DNA of 64,000 nucleotides from Chlorops oryzae (Eukaryota; Arthropoda; Insecta; Diptera; Chloropidae): contig CM035807.1 in NCBI GenBank assembly GCA_020466095.1, positions 55,164,555-55,228,554 on the forward strand. Direction: 5' to 3'. The stretch's first letter is position 1, and every line of letters starts with the position of its first letter. Below, one piece after another: positions 41,721 through 52,818 of this stretch. Below the pieces are notes generated by a model. It worked only from the letters and a program-made list of their open reading frames with translations, was not told where the DNA came from and made no database searches. A program made the position numbers and the translations under genes.

Positions 41721-42225
41721 ACAGGTTGGCTGATAAGTCCCCGGTCTGACACATAGATGGCGTCTCTAGTATTAAATGCATATTATTTTTATATAGTGGC
41801 AACCTTCAAATGATTCGTGTCAAAATTTGACGTCTGTAAGTCAATTAGTTTGTGAGATAGAGCGTCTTTTGTGAAGCAACTTTTGTTATTGTGAAAAAAA
41901 TGGAAAAAAAGGAATTTCGTGTTTTGATAAAATACTGTTTTCTGAAGGGAAAAAATACAGTGGAAGCAAAAACTTGGCTTGATAATGAGTTTCCGGACTC
42001 TGCCCCAGGAAAATCAACAATAATTGATTGGTATGCAAAATTCAAGCGTGGTGAAATGAGCACGGAGGACGGTAAACGCAGTGGACGCCCGAAAGAGGTG
42101 GTTACCGACGAAAACATCAAAAAAATTCACAAAATGATTTTGAATGACCGTAAAATGAAGTTGATCGAGATAGCAGAGGCCTTAAAGATATCAAAGGAAC
42201 GTGTTGGTCATATCATTCATCAATA
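41721..42225 (+). pseudogene. Irritans mariner 5' part, copy A
   Basis: Starts ACAGGTTGGCTGATAAGTCC after TA (41719-41720), inside a gypsy relic. It encodes the first 110 or so transposase residues from ATG at about 41900 (MEKKEFRVLIKYCFLKGKN to RVGHIIHQY), the paired helix-turn-helix. At about 42225 it is cut and joined to unrelated DNA, so the catalytic domain is absent. Confidence 0.92.
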
Positions 42226-42828
42226 TACCTATTTCTATTTAATAGTTGGCAAATTCGAATGAAATTCCGTTTCTCCGCTTCTAAAAAATTATTGATCTGT
42301 GTCCATCTCTCCATAACTCAAGATAATTTATATCTTGGCTTAATCATTATCTTTGCTAAAATACTTCTTAATTAATCTGTTGTGCAATGTATATATTTTC
42401 ATTGCTAATTCCACACAAGAAATGACTGTTAAAATGGTTAAAAGAATTTCTTAGTTCAAGACGTCTAATTCGTTTATAACGTTCGCTTTAGGATCCTGAA
42501 TTATAGATTTTTGGCCGCCCATAGTGAGAAATGGTAGATTAAAAAAAAATTCAAAGATACTGTTCCAGTATTTAAATTTTTGTTTGGTTTTTTTAACAGT
42601 ATTTATTCACAAAATGTTTCTGCTGACACTTCAACATACATTGCTATGATACCCTGTATTTCTAATGCTCTATTTATTACTCGAATAAAATCAAGGGTAG
42701 CTTCAATCATAGTTACATCTACGTCTCTATCTAGCCTTACGTTAAATTTTAAAAATTTAATTTCGTGAATGGAAAACTTTAATTTAAGTATTTCATACTC
42801 CATTATGAGTTCATATAAATTTTTTTTT
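42226..42828. other. Unassigned part of the duplicated unit
   Basis: AT-rich. A minus-strand frame at 42603-42803 (MEYEILKLKFSIHEIKFL onwards, 66 codons) has no recognised domain. The same segment repeats at 46770-47372. Confidence 0.4.
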
Positions 42829-43866
42829 CAATTTTAATTTATTCTCATTGAGACAGAAAAACTCTGTTAATAGAATTCTGTTAACAGAATTTTTCTGTCT
42901 CAATGCACAGTGGTTTAATTTCCAGTTTTAGAGGAATAAAATAGAAGGAGTTGTTGTAGAGCAATAAATTTTCGCACATGTATTTCTCTTGGTAATATTA
43001 ATAAAATATGAAAGTTTCATCGCAATCGGCCACGCCCACCACCCATCTCTCATGCACCCCAAAAAGTTGTTTTCATATAAAACTTTCATTTTTTGTCGGA
43101 ACTCCTTGAAATTTTCCCCAAACTTTACAAATAACACTATAAACCCACCCTGAGAATTTCATCAAAATCGGCCACGCCCACCTCCAATGCACCCCAAAAA
43201 GTTTTTCTCATATATAAATGTTATTTTTTGTCGGCAATGTTCAACATTTTGCCTTACTCTAAAAAAATAACACTATAAACCCACCCTGAGAATTTCATCA
43301 AAATCGAAAAATACTAATTTCAAATTTAGTTCTTATCTTTCTCAATCCAAATTTTGAAAATATCGGCATTTTTTAGCCTTTCTACTACACAAAATACCCT
43401 TTCAGAAAAAATATATATGTCGTGGAACCCCTTGGAACCTCGAGCTGCACTGAATACCAAAATTATGAAAAAAATTTTGTATAAAAGACAACATTTTTAA
43501 ACAACGCAATACCACAACTGTGCACAAACTGAACCAATATTTCAAATCTCCATACCTTTACTGACATTTTCCATATATACTACGAACTTCTTTTACGTTT
43601 GTTCTCTTTTTACGGCTTTTTAAACTTTAAGCATTCTTTCACTACATCAAACTTCAACAAACAGAGAATTGAAAACAATGACTTTGTCAGCTGTCCGCCT
43701 AAAACCTGGTTTCCACCGGGCAACTTTATATTCAATTTTACCCTAATGTAACTTTTGGTAATCAAATGGCATTTTCGGTTTTGCGAAATGAAAAGGTTGA
43801 AATTTTGATTAAATTCCTCAAAAACTGGATTTTAAACCACTGTGCAATGAGAATAAATTAAAATTG
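42829..43866. repeat. Palindromic MITE split by the CACAGTG element (copy 1)
   Basis: The left part 42829-42905 and right part 43850-43866 together form a palindrome of about 94 bp. The outer arms read CAATTTTAATTTATTCTCAT and the inner arms GAGACAGAAAAACTCTGTTAA. It is restored exactly when the insert 42906-43844 and one CAATG are removed. Confidence 0.85.
42906..43844. mobile_element. Transib-like MITE with CACAGTG termini (copy 1)
   Basis: 939 bp. Both ends start CACAGTGGTTTAA and agree for about 30 bp with a few mismatches (TCCAGTTTT, GAGGAAT). The 5-bp target duplication is CAATG (42901-42905, 43845-43849). Five-base duplications and a CAC-(A/T/G)-TG start are Transib hallmarks. Inside are two direct copies of a roughly 170-bp block containing GGCCACGCCCACC. 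No transposase. It is related to 36693-39519. Confidence 0.82.
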
Positions 43867-43874
43867 GAAAAATT

Positions 43875-43943
<69 letters not shown>

Positions 43944-43955
43944 ATATATATATTG
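43867..43955. repeat. (TA)n microsatellite
   Basis: Interrupted TATATATATTTATATA runs. Copy 2 (about 48411-48497) differs slightly in length, the main indel of this part of the duplication. Confidence 0.9.
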
Positions 43956-43958
43956 GCA

Positions 43959-44060
43959 CCTTCTCTTCTTTTTGGACGTTTCTGCTGGGGTATGCGTGTT
44001 AATTTAACTTCCATTTCCTCAGACTCCTTAATGGATTTTTGTGCTTGTCTCGCGTGATAT
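43959..44060 (-). pseudogene. 412-like gypsy leader-ORF fragment
   Basis: The minus strand encodes EYHARQAQKSIKESEEMEVK and TRIPQQKRPKRREGA, aligning with the leader ORF of the younger gypsy (35130-35471). It is a short relic between the microsatellite and the jockey fragment, duplicated near 48500-48600. Confidence 0.6.
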
Positions 44061-44144
44061 TCTTTAATATATAAAGATATATAAAACATTAAAAATACAG
44101 CTAAAACTGATTTTTCTCTTAAGCTGATAAACAATATAAAGTAT

Positions 44145-44410
44145 AAATTTGGTCATCAGAGAATCAATTGAATATCGCAATATTACGAAGTATTTGTCAA
44201 ATGCTATGATAGATTGGCACTCGTATGAAGCCAAGCAAACGAGGCCTATTCCTGTCATCGTCAAAAACCTACATCAATCCTGTGATCCAAAGCACATTGT
44301 TCAGGACCTACAAACACAAGGATTTAATGCCATAAGCGCAGATCGGAAGCTGAAGTTTAAAACTAAACAGTCATTAGATATGTTTGTATAAACATTTGAT
44401 CCTTCTGAAG
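44145..44410 (+). pseudogene. Jockey ORF1 N-part, left of the hAT insertion (copy 1)
   Basis: Encodes ITKYLSNAMIDWHSYEAKQT, RPIPVIVKNLHQSC and DLQTQGFNAISADRKLKF, the Gag-like RNA-binding region of jockey ORF1. A TAA interrupts it after SLDMFV. It reaches TTTGATCCTTCTGAAG, where the hAT begins. The same ORF resumes in phase at 55651. Copy 2 is at about 48688-48953. Confidence 0.88.
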
Positions 44411-44644
44411 CAATGTAGGCACAATCGATTAGATTTTTTAATCAATTGATTAATTTGATTAATTTATTCTGATTAAAACTAATCATGATTAATTAATAAG
44501 TCGACTAAAAAAGTAGTCGTAATCGTGATTATTAATATTAATCGTCAATCGTTAATCGTTAATTTGATTAAGTAGGCTAAAAAACTTTTCGAATAAGAAA
44601 AAAGTTAAATTACTTAAATTTTAATTTTTTTCCAAAAAAGTTTT

Positions 44645-46255
44645 TTGTGCTCGGTCGGAAGAGCTATTATACACATGGATTCGGATGATATAAGTATCTC
44701 CGAAAACGGTTGCGCATCTTGCAACTCGAAGGACAGAGCTTCATTTTCGGCCAAGGAATTCGAATCAAGGTCACCTTTATTTGACGGCACATTTTTCCGT
44801 ATTTTGAGCGAGAAATGTTCGGACAAAAAAATTGTTGCCCTTTGTACGAAATGTCCAGCGGACAAAAAAAAAAATTAGGTTAAGGGGTACAATAATACTA
44901 CATCAAACTTTATAAGCCATCTAAAACGAGAGCATGGTTCAAATATTTTAGAAGAATATCGAAAGCATATGAAGAAAAATAAGTGCAAGCAAAATAAAAG
45001 AAATGATCAAGCTTCAAGCACATTAGCGCAAAGTCTTAAAAAACGAACGCCTATAACACAAGAAGCGTTTGAGGAAAACTTGGTAAATTTTTTCATTCAT
45101 TCCATGATATCTTTAGGAACCGTATATGATGTATATTTTAAAAAAATTATGGATGATTTGACCATAAACAATAATGGACTTAAAGTTCCTGGAAGACGGT
45201 CTCTTTGCAATAAAATAATAAAGCAATCAGCAGATCAGATGACTGAGATTAAAAATGAGTTATCGTTGGCGAAACATGTGTGTACTTCATGCGATATCTG
45301 GTCAGGAAAAAAAGGAGTTTCTTAGGAGTAACCGCCCACTGGATAGATTCAAAATTACAAAGGAGGTCATCAGCTATTGCTTGTCGCCGGTTTAAGGGAA
45401 TTCACAGTTTTGAACGTATAATGGACATGCTTGTGGAAATATTTCCAGATATCGATCTCGACTCTAAAAAAGAAATGTGTTCGGTTACAGATAATGGTTC
45501 TAATTTTGTGAAGGCTTTTAAAATATTTGGAATAAAAAAAACTTCGTTAACCGAATTACCCATAGAAACTGAAGAGGAATCTACATCGAGCGACAGCGAA
45601 AGCGAGAGCCAAATTGGGCGATTGCCATGACATCTGGAAGCATTTAATATAAATAAAATGAAAGACCTTACAGACCAATTGGTTAACGAAGACATTGAAA
45701 CGCTTTCACCAAACTACACTTTACCATTTCATATAAGATGTAATGCACACAATTTAAATTTAATTTCAAGTGCTGATGTGAAATCCGTTTTCACTGACAA
45801 ACATTCTTCCCTTGGCAGAATATATTTGGCAGTTATAGAAAAATGTAACGAGTTATGGAGTGCTGCTGCAAGGCCCAAATCAGCGGAGGTTATGCAAAAC
45901 GTTTTTGGACACACTTTGACACGACCCGGCGTCACTAGGTGGAATAGCTTCTACGATGCTTTAAAAGGATCTACGATGCTTTAAAAGCAATTTTTAAAAT
46001 AAAGGGTTATAAATACTTACAATTAGCTAAAGCATTGGAAATCAAAAGCCCACTGAGAGATGTAGAGTTTCAATACATTGAGGAATATTTGCTATGTGCT
46101 GGACCACTCGCTGAAGCTGTTGATATTTTACAAGGTGATGACCCTTTTTATGGAATCCTATTACCAAGCCTATGCGCACAAAAAAAAATTGCAAAAGATT
46201 TCACGGCAAAATTTAAGGTATTGTGAAGAGCTTGCTAAGATATAGTTGCAACGCG
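44645..46255 (+). pseudogene. hAT transposase N-terminal and core parts (copy 1)
   Basis: The hAT transposase is a BED-finger, RNase H-fold enzyme acting in the nucleus. Pieces: a start at ATG 44676 (MDSDDISISE) with CTKCPADKKK and, after a frameshift, HLKREHGS (BED zinc finger). 44969-45325 has the DNA-binding helices and CDIWSGKK (catalytic Asp region). 45280-45630 has GVTAHWIDSKLQ and VTDNGSNFVKAF (Asp). 45658-45984 has HIRCNAHNLNLI and TRWNSFYDAL. 46035-46226 follows. A 17-bp duplication (TCTACGATGCTTTAAAA, 45950-45984) creates one stop. The C-terminus is beyond the mariner at 52227-52505. Confidence 0.88.
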
Positions 46256-46264
46256 TCGAAACTA

Positions 46265-46769
46265 ACAGGTTGGCTGATAAGTCCCCGGTCTGACACATAG
46301 ATGGCGTCGCTAGTATTAAATGCATATTATTTTTATATAGTGGCAACCTTCAAATGATTCGTGTCAAAATTTGACGTCTGTAAGTCAATTAGTTTGTGAG
46401 ATAGAGCGTCTTTTGTGAAGCAACTTTTGTTATTGTGAAAAAAATGGAAAAAAAGGAATTTCGTGTTTTGATAAAATACTGTTTTCTGAAGGGAAAAAAT
46501 ACAGTGGAAGCAAAAACTTGGCTTGATAATGAGTTTCCGGACTCTGCCCCAGGAAAATCAACAATAATTGATTGGTATGCAAAATTCAAGCGTGGTGAAA
46601 TGAGCACGGAGGACGGTAAACGCAGTGGACGCCCGAAAGAGGTGGTTACCGACGAAAACATCAAAAAAATTCACAAAATGATTTTGAATGACCGTAAAAT
46701 GAAGTTGATCGAGATAGCAGAGGCCTTAAAGATATCAAAGGAACGTGTTGGTCATATCATTCATCAATA
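46265..46769 (+). pseudogene. Irritans mariner 5' part, middle copy, recombinant of copies A and B
   Basis: Same 505 bp as copy A but inserted at the hAT TA site of copy B. At offset 44 it has G like copy B, where copy A has T. At offset 237 and at six later differences it matches copy A. This is the expected product of a crossover within the mariner between these offsets. Confidence 0.92.
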
Positions 46770-48418
46770 TACCTATTTCTATTTAATAGTTGGCAAATTC
46801 GAATGAAATTCCGTTTCTCCGCTTCTAAAAAATTATTGATCTGTGTCCATCTCTCCATAACTCAAGATAATTTATATCTTGGCTTAATCATTATCTTTGC
46901 TAAAATACTTCTTAATTAATCTGTTGTGCAATGTATATATTTTCATTGCTAATTCCACACAAGAAATTACTGTTAAAATGGTTAAAAGAATTTCTTAGTT
47001 CAAGACGTCTAATTCGTTTATAACGTTCGCTTTAGGATCCTGAATTATAGATTTTTGGCCGCCCATAGTGAGAAATGGTAGATTAAAAAAAAATTCAAAG
47101 ATACTGTTCCAGTATTTAAATTTTTGTTTGGTTTTTTTAACAGTATTTATTCACAAAATGTTTCTGCTGACACTTCAACATACATTGCTATGATACCCTG
47201 TATTTCTAATGCTCTATTTATTACTCGAATAAAATCAAGGGTAGCTTCAATCATAGTTACATCTACGTCTCTATCTAGCCTTACGTTAAATTTTAAAAAT
47301 TTAATTTCGTGAATGGAAAACTTTAATTTAAGTATTTCATACTCCATTATGAGTTCATATAAATTTTTTTTTCAATTTTAATTTATTCTCATTGAGACAG
47401 AAAAACTCTGTTAATAGAATTCTGTTAACAGAATTTTTCTGTCTCAATGCACAGTGGTTTAATTTCCAGTTTTAGAGGAATAAAATAGAAGGAGTTGTTG
47501 TAGAGCAATAAATTTTCGCACATGTATTTCTCTTGGTAATATTAATAAAATATGAAAGTTTCATCGCAATCGGCCACGCCCACCACCCATCTCTCATGCA
47601 CCCCAAAAAGTTGTTTTCATATAAAACTTTCATTTTTTGTCGGAACTCCTTGAAATTTTCCCCAAACTTTACAAATAACACTATAAACCCACCCTGAGAA
47701 TTTCATCAAAATCGGCCACGCCCACCTCCAATGCACCCCAAAAAGTTTTTCTCATATATAAATGTTATTTTTTGTCGGCAATGTTCAACATTTTGCCTTA
47801 CTCTAAAAAAATAACACTATAAACCCACCCTGAGAATTTCATCAAAATCGAAAAATACTAATTTCAAATTTAGTTCTTATCTTTCTCAATCCAAATTTTG
47901 AAAATATCGGCATTTTTTAGCCTTTCTACTACACAAAATACCCTTTCAGAAAAAATATATATGTCGTGGAACCCCTTGGAACCTCGAGCTGCACTGAATA
48001 CCAAAATTATGAAAAAAATTTTGTATAAAAGACAACATTTTTAAACAACGCAATACCACAACTGTGCACAAACTGAACCAATATTTCAAATCTCCATACC
48101 TTTACTGACATTTTCCATATATACTACGAACTTCTTTTACGTTTGTTCTCTTTTTACGGCTTTTTAAACTTTAAGCATTCTTTCACTACATCAAACTTCA
48201 ACAAACAGAGAATTGAAAACAATGACTTTGTCAGCTGTCCGCCTAAAACCTGGTTTCCACCGGGCAACTTTATATTCAATTTTACCCTAATGTAACTTTT
48301 GGTAATCAAATGGCATTTTCGGTTTTGCGAAATGAAAAGGTTGAAATTTTGATTAAATTCCTCAAAAACTGGATTTTAAACCACTGTGCAATGAGAATAA
48401 ATTAAAATTGGAAAAATT

Positions 48419-48449
<31 letters not shown>

Positions 48450-48455
48450 ATATTT

Positions 48456-48488
<33 letters not shown>

Positions 48489-48953
48489 ATATATATTGGC
48501 ACCTTCTCTTCTTTTTGGACGTTTCTGCTGGGGTATGCGTGTTAATTTAACTTCCATTTCCTCAGACTCCTTAATGGATTTTTGTGCTTGTCTCGCGTGA
48601 TATTCTTTAATATATAAAGATATATAAAACATTAAAAATACAGCTAAAACTGATTTTTCTCTTAAGCTGATAAACAATATAAAGTATAAATTTGGTCATC
48701 AGAGAATCAATTGAATATCGCAATATTACGAAGTATTTGTCAAATGCTATGATAGATTGGCACTCGTATGAAGCCAAGCAAACGAGGCCTATTCCTGTCA
48801 TCGTCAAAAACCTACATCAATCCTGTGATCCAAAGCACATTTTTCAGGACCTACAAACACAAGGATTTAATGCCATAAGCGCAGATCGGAAGCTGAAGTT
48901 TAAAACTAAACAGTCATTAGATATGTTTGTATAAACATTTGATCCTTCTGAAG
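46770..48953. repeat. Second copy of the unassigned block, Transib-like MITE and jockey piece
   Basis: Repeats 42226-44410: the palindrome at 47373, the CACAGTG MITE at 47450-48388, the (TA)n at about 48411, the leader-ORF relic at about 48500-48600, the jockey ORF1 piece and TTCTGAAG at 48946-48953. Differences are few (for example G to T within CACATTGTTCAGG). Confidence 0.92.
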
Positions 48954-49187
48954 CAATGTAGGCACAATCGATTAGATTTTTTAATCAATTGATTAATTTG
49001 ATTAATTTATTCTGATTAAAACTAATCATGATTAATTAATAAGTCGACTAAAAAAGTAGTCGTAATCGTGATTATTAATATTAATCGTCAATCGTTAATC
49101 GTTAATTTGATTAAGTAGGCTAAAAAACTTTTCGAATAAGAAAAAAGTTAAATTACTTAAATTTTAATTTTTTTCCAAAAAAGTTTT

Positions 49188-50790
49188 TTGTGCTCGGTCG
49201 GAAGAGCTATTATACACATGGATTCGGATGATATAAGTATCTCCGAAAACGGTTGCGCATCTTGCAACTCGAAGGACAGAGCTTCATTTTCGGCCAAGGA
49301 ATTCGAATCAAGGTCACCTTTATTTGACGGCACATTTTTCCGTATTTTGAGCGAGAAATGTTCGGACAAAAAAAATTGTTGCCCTTTGTACGAAATGTCC
49401 AGCGGACAAAAAAAAAAATTAGGTTAAGGGGTACAATAATACTACATCAAACTTTATAAGCCATCTAAAACGAGAGCATGGTTCAAATATTTTAGAAGAA
49501 TATCGAAAGCATATGAAGAAAAATAAGTGCAAGCAAAATAAAAGAAATGATCAAGCTTCAAGCACATTAGCGCAAAGTCTTAAAAAACGAACGCCTATAA
49601 CACAAGAAGCGTTTGAGGAAAACTTGGTAAATTTTTTCATTCATTCCATGATATCTTTAGGAACCGTATATGATGTATATTTTAAAAAAATTATGGATGA
49701 TTTGACCATAAACAATAATGGACTTAAAGTTCCTGGAAGACGGTCTCTTTGCAATAAAATAATAAAGCAATCAGCAGATCAGATGACTGAGATTAAAAAT
49801 GAGTTATCGTTGGCGAAACATGCGATATCTGGTCAGGAAAAAAAGGAGTTTCTTAGGAGTAACCGCCCACTGGATAGATTCAAAATTACAAAGGAGGTCA
49901 TCAGCTATTGCTTGTCGCCGGTTTAAGGGAATTCACAGTTTTGAACGTATAATGGACATGCTTGTGGAAATATTTCCAGATATCGATCTCGACTCTAAAA
50001 AAGAAATGTGTTCGGTTACAGATAATGGTTCTAATTTTGTGAAGGCTTTTAAAATATTTGGAATAAAAAAAACTTCGTTAACCGAATTACCCATAGAAAC
50101 TGAAGAGGAATCTACATCGAGCGACAGCGAAAGCGAGAGCCAAATTGGGCGATTGCCATGACATCTGGAAGCATTTAATATAAATAAAATGAAAGACCTT
50201 ACAGACCAATTGGTTAACGAAGACATTGAAACGCTTTCACCAAACTACACTTTACCATTTCATATAAGATGTAATGCACACAATTTAAATTTAATTTCAA
50301 GTGCTGATGTGAAATCCGTTTTCACTGACAAACATTCTTCCCTTGGCAGAATATATTTGGCAGTTATAGAAAAATGTAACGAGTTATGGAGTGCTGCTGC
50401 AAGGCCCAAATCAGCGGAGGTTATGCAAAACGTTTTTGGACACACTTTGACACGACCCGGCGTCACTAGGTGGAATAGCTTCTACGATGCTTTAAAAGGA
50501 TCTACGATGCTTTAAAAGCAATTTTTAAAATAAAGGGTTATAAATACTTACAATTAGCTAAAGCATTGGAAATCAAAAGCCCACTGAGAGATGTAGAGTT
50601 TCAATACATTGAGGAATATTTGCTATGTGCTGGACCACTCGCTGAAGCTGTTGATATTTTACAAGGTGATGACCCTTTTTATGGAATCCTATTACCAAGC
50701 CTATGCGCACAAAAAAAAAATTGCAAAAGATTTCACGGCAAAATTTAAGGTATTGTGAAGAGCTTGCTAAGATATAGTTGCAACGCGTCG
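49188..50790 (+). pseudogene. hAT transposase N-terminal and core parts (copy 2)
   Basis: Duplicate of 44645-46255 with the same BED-finger, CDIWSG-region, TDNGSNF and HNLNLI pieces. A deletion of about 13 bp near 49822 removes the VCTSCD residues and changes the frame. An extra A lies in the run after TGTTCGGAC (49368-49376) and another near 50711. The shared 17-bp internal duplication shows that this lesion preceded the segmental duplication. Confidence 0.88.
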
Positions 50791-50796
50791 AAACTA

Positions 50797-52085
50797 ACAG
50801 GTTGGCTGATAAGTCCCCGGTCTGACACATAGATGGCGTCGCTAGTATTAAATGCATATTATTTTTATATAGTGGCAACCTTCAAATGATTCGTGTCAAA
50901 ATTTGACGTCTGTAAGTCAATTAGTTTGTGAGATAGAGCGTCTTTTGTGAAGCAACTTTTGTTATTGTGAAAAAAATGGAAAAAAAGGAATTTCGTGTTT
51001 TGATAAAATACTGTTTTCTGAAGGGAAAAAATAGAGTGGAAGCAAAAACTTGGATTGATAATGAGTTTCCGGACTCTGCCCCAGGAAAATCAACAATAAT
51101 TGATTGGTATGCAAAATTCAAGCGTGGTGAAATGAGCACGGAGGACGGTGAACGCAGTGGACGCCCGAAAGAGGTGGTTACCGACGAAAACATTAAAAAA
51201 ATTCACAAAATGATTTTGAATGACCGTAAAATGAAGTTGATCAAGATAGCAGAGGCCCTTAAGATATCAAAGGAACGTGTTGGTCATATCATTCATCAAT
51301 ATTTGGATATGAAAAAGCTCTGTGCAAAATGGGTGCCGCGCGAGCTCACATTTGACCAAAAACAACAACGTGTTGATGATTCTGAGTGGTGTTTGCAGCT
51401 CTCGCAACTACTCCCGAGTTTTTGCGTCGATATGTGACAATGGATGAAACATGGCTCTATCACTACACTCCTGAGTCCAATCGACAGTCGGCTGAGTGGA
51501 CAGCGATCGGTGAACCGTCTTCGAAGCGTGGAAAGACTCAAAAGTCCGCTGGCAAAGTAATGGCCTCTGTTTTTTGGGATGGGCATGGAATAATTTTTAT
51601 CGATTATCTTGAGAAGGGAAAAACCATCAACAGTGACTATTATATGTCGTTATTGGAGCGTTTGAAGGTCGAAATCGCGGCAAAACGGCCCCATATGAAG
51701 AAGAAGAAAGTGTTGTTCCACCAAGACAACGCACCGTGCCACAAGTCATTGAGAACGATGGCAAAAATTCATGAATTAGGCTTCCAATTGCTTCCTCACC
51801 CACCGTTTTCTCCAGATCTGGCCCCCAGCGACTTTTTCTTGTTCTCAGACCTCAAAAGGATGGTCGCAGGGAAAAAATTTGGATGCAATGAAGAGGTGAT
51901 CGCCGAAACTGAGGCCTATTTTGAGGCAAAACCGAAGGAGTGCTACCAAAATGGTATCAAAAAATTGGAAGGTCGTTATAATCGTTGTATCGCTCTTGAA
52001 GGGAACTATGTTGAATAATAAAAACGAATTTTGACAAAAAAATGTGTTTTTCTTTGTTAGACCGGGGACTTATCAGCCAACCTGT
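50797..52085 (+). mobile_element. Irritans-subfamily (Himar1-like) mariner, full length, copy B
   Basis: 1289 bp with inverted repeats ACAGGTTGGCTGATAAGTCC at both ends and TA at 50795-50796 and 52086-52087. It is inserted in the hAT transposase gene. Nucleotide similarity to horn-fly Himar1 is very high by recognition, which suggests recent, possibly horizontal, arrival of the family. The transposase is frameshifted. Confidence 0.93.
50976..52018 (+). pseudogene. Himar1-like mariner transposase, one frameshift
   Basis: ATG at 50976 opens MEKKEFRVLIKYCFLKGKN with both helix-turn-helix motifs and GRPKEVVTDENI, then WVPRELTFDQ. Near 51400-51415 about four bases are missing relative to the family, ending this frame at 51437. 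The second frame (from about 51400 to TAA at 52016-52018) carries VTMDETWLYHY (Asp), FHQDNAPCHKS (Asp) and SPDLAPSDFFLF (Asp), the complete DD34D triad, and the C-terminal YNRCIALEGNYVE. All domains are present, so this single indel is the main defect. Family length is about 348 residues. Confidence 0.92.
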
Positions 52086-52087
52086 TA

Positions 52088-52505
52088 AGTGGATGGTTTG
52101 CCTTACTCCTGACGATCAGACAAAATGTATGAACTTGTTCAAATCAGTTGTTAGGATGACATTATTGGAAATTCCAGGAAAAATTGTTGAAAAACAAACA
52201 ACTGCCAACAAAAATCGGCAAAAAAAATGACGATTTTTTATGATTTCAACTCCGATTCTGAATGTGAAGCCGAAATAACGACTGACTCGAGAAAAAAAGC
52301 GGAATTAATAGTTTCGAACATTTTCGCTGAAGGGAGCCGTGAAAGAGATCTCTTGGAGCGCTACCCAGTTTTAAAAGAAAAGTTTATAAAATACAACACA
52401 CCCATGCCTTCCTCGGGCTCTGTCGAAAGGATGTTTTCCTTTGCAACCATGCTAAATTTGCCCAGGTCGCACAAAATGTCGGACGACTTGTTTGAAAAAG
52501 AGTAG
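52088..52505 (+). pseudogene. hAT transposase C-terminus with dimerisation domain
   Basis: Continues the hAT gene after the mariner. The frame at 52227-52505 reads RKKAELIVSNIFAEGSRERD and then NTPMPSSGSVERMFSFATML, the hAT dimerisation signature, ending SHKMSDDLFEKE. In the family this region is needed for oligomer assembly. Upstream (52088-52226) is broken by stops. Confidence 0.88.
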
Positions 52506-52818
52506 TTATGAAATGTAATTGAAATAATTTTATAACTTAAATTGAAGTTAATTAATTATGATAATTAGCTGAAATAAAGGAAGATTATAAAACAAAATTG
52601 AAACCTTACTTTTTCTAGAAAAAATGAATAAAATGCGGAGCAGTCTGTAAGATATTTCAGCTGAGCATTTTAAATGTGCCATATAACAGGCGAACTTAAC
52701 GCTATCTTACACATTTACGGGGAGGAAAACATACAAGCAGGGGCCACATTACCACCTTTTTCTCAATATTTAAACTTTTTTAAATTCCTTTTTAACAGTT
52801 TGCGACCAAAATAAAAAT
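52506..52818. other. hAT 3' non-coding region
   Basis: AT-rich sequence after the transposase stop. No gene. Confidence 0.5.

Larger units (their letters stand above)
41721..52085 (+). repeat. Tandem duplication, 4.54-kb units, bounded by mariner heads
   Basis: Unit 1 is 41721-46264 and unit 2 is 46265-50796 (4544 and 4532 bp). Each consists of a 505-bp mariner 5' part, about 2.2 kb of other sequence, a jockey ORF1 piece and the 5' part of a hAT. A full mariner (50797-52085) follows. The units differ by few substitutions, plus a 13-bp deletion near 49822 in unit 2 (present as TGTGTACTTCATG at about 45277 in unit 1). This looks recent. Confidence 0.95.

Noticed and set aside
41721..50796. Assembly artefact as the cause of the near-identical 4.5-kb units
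   Set aside because: The units differ by scattered substitutions and a 13-bp deletion, and the middle mariner is a switch product, which a simple assembly repeat would not create. Long reads would still be decisive.
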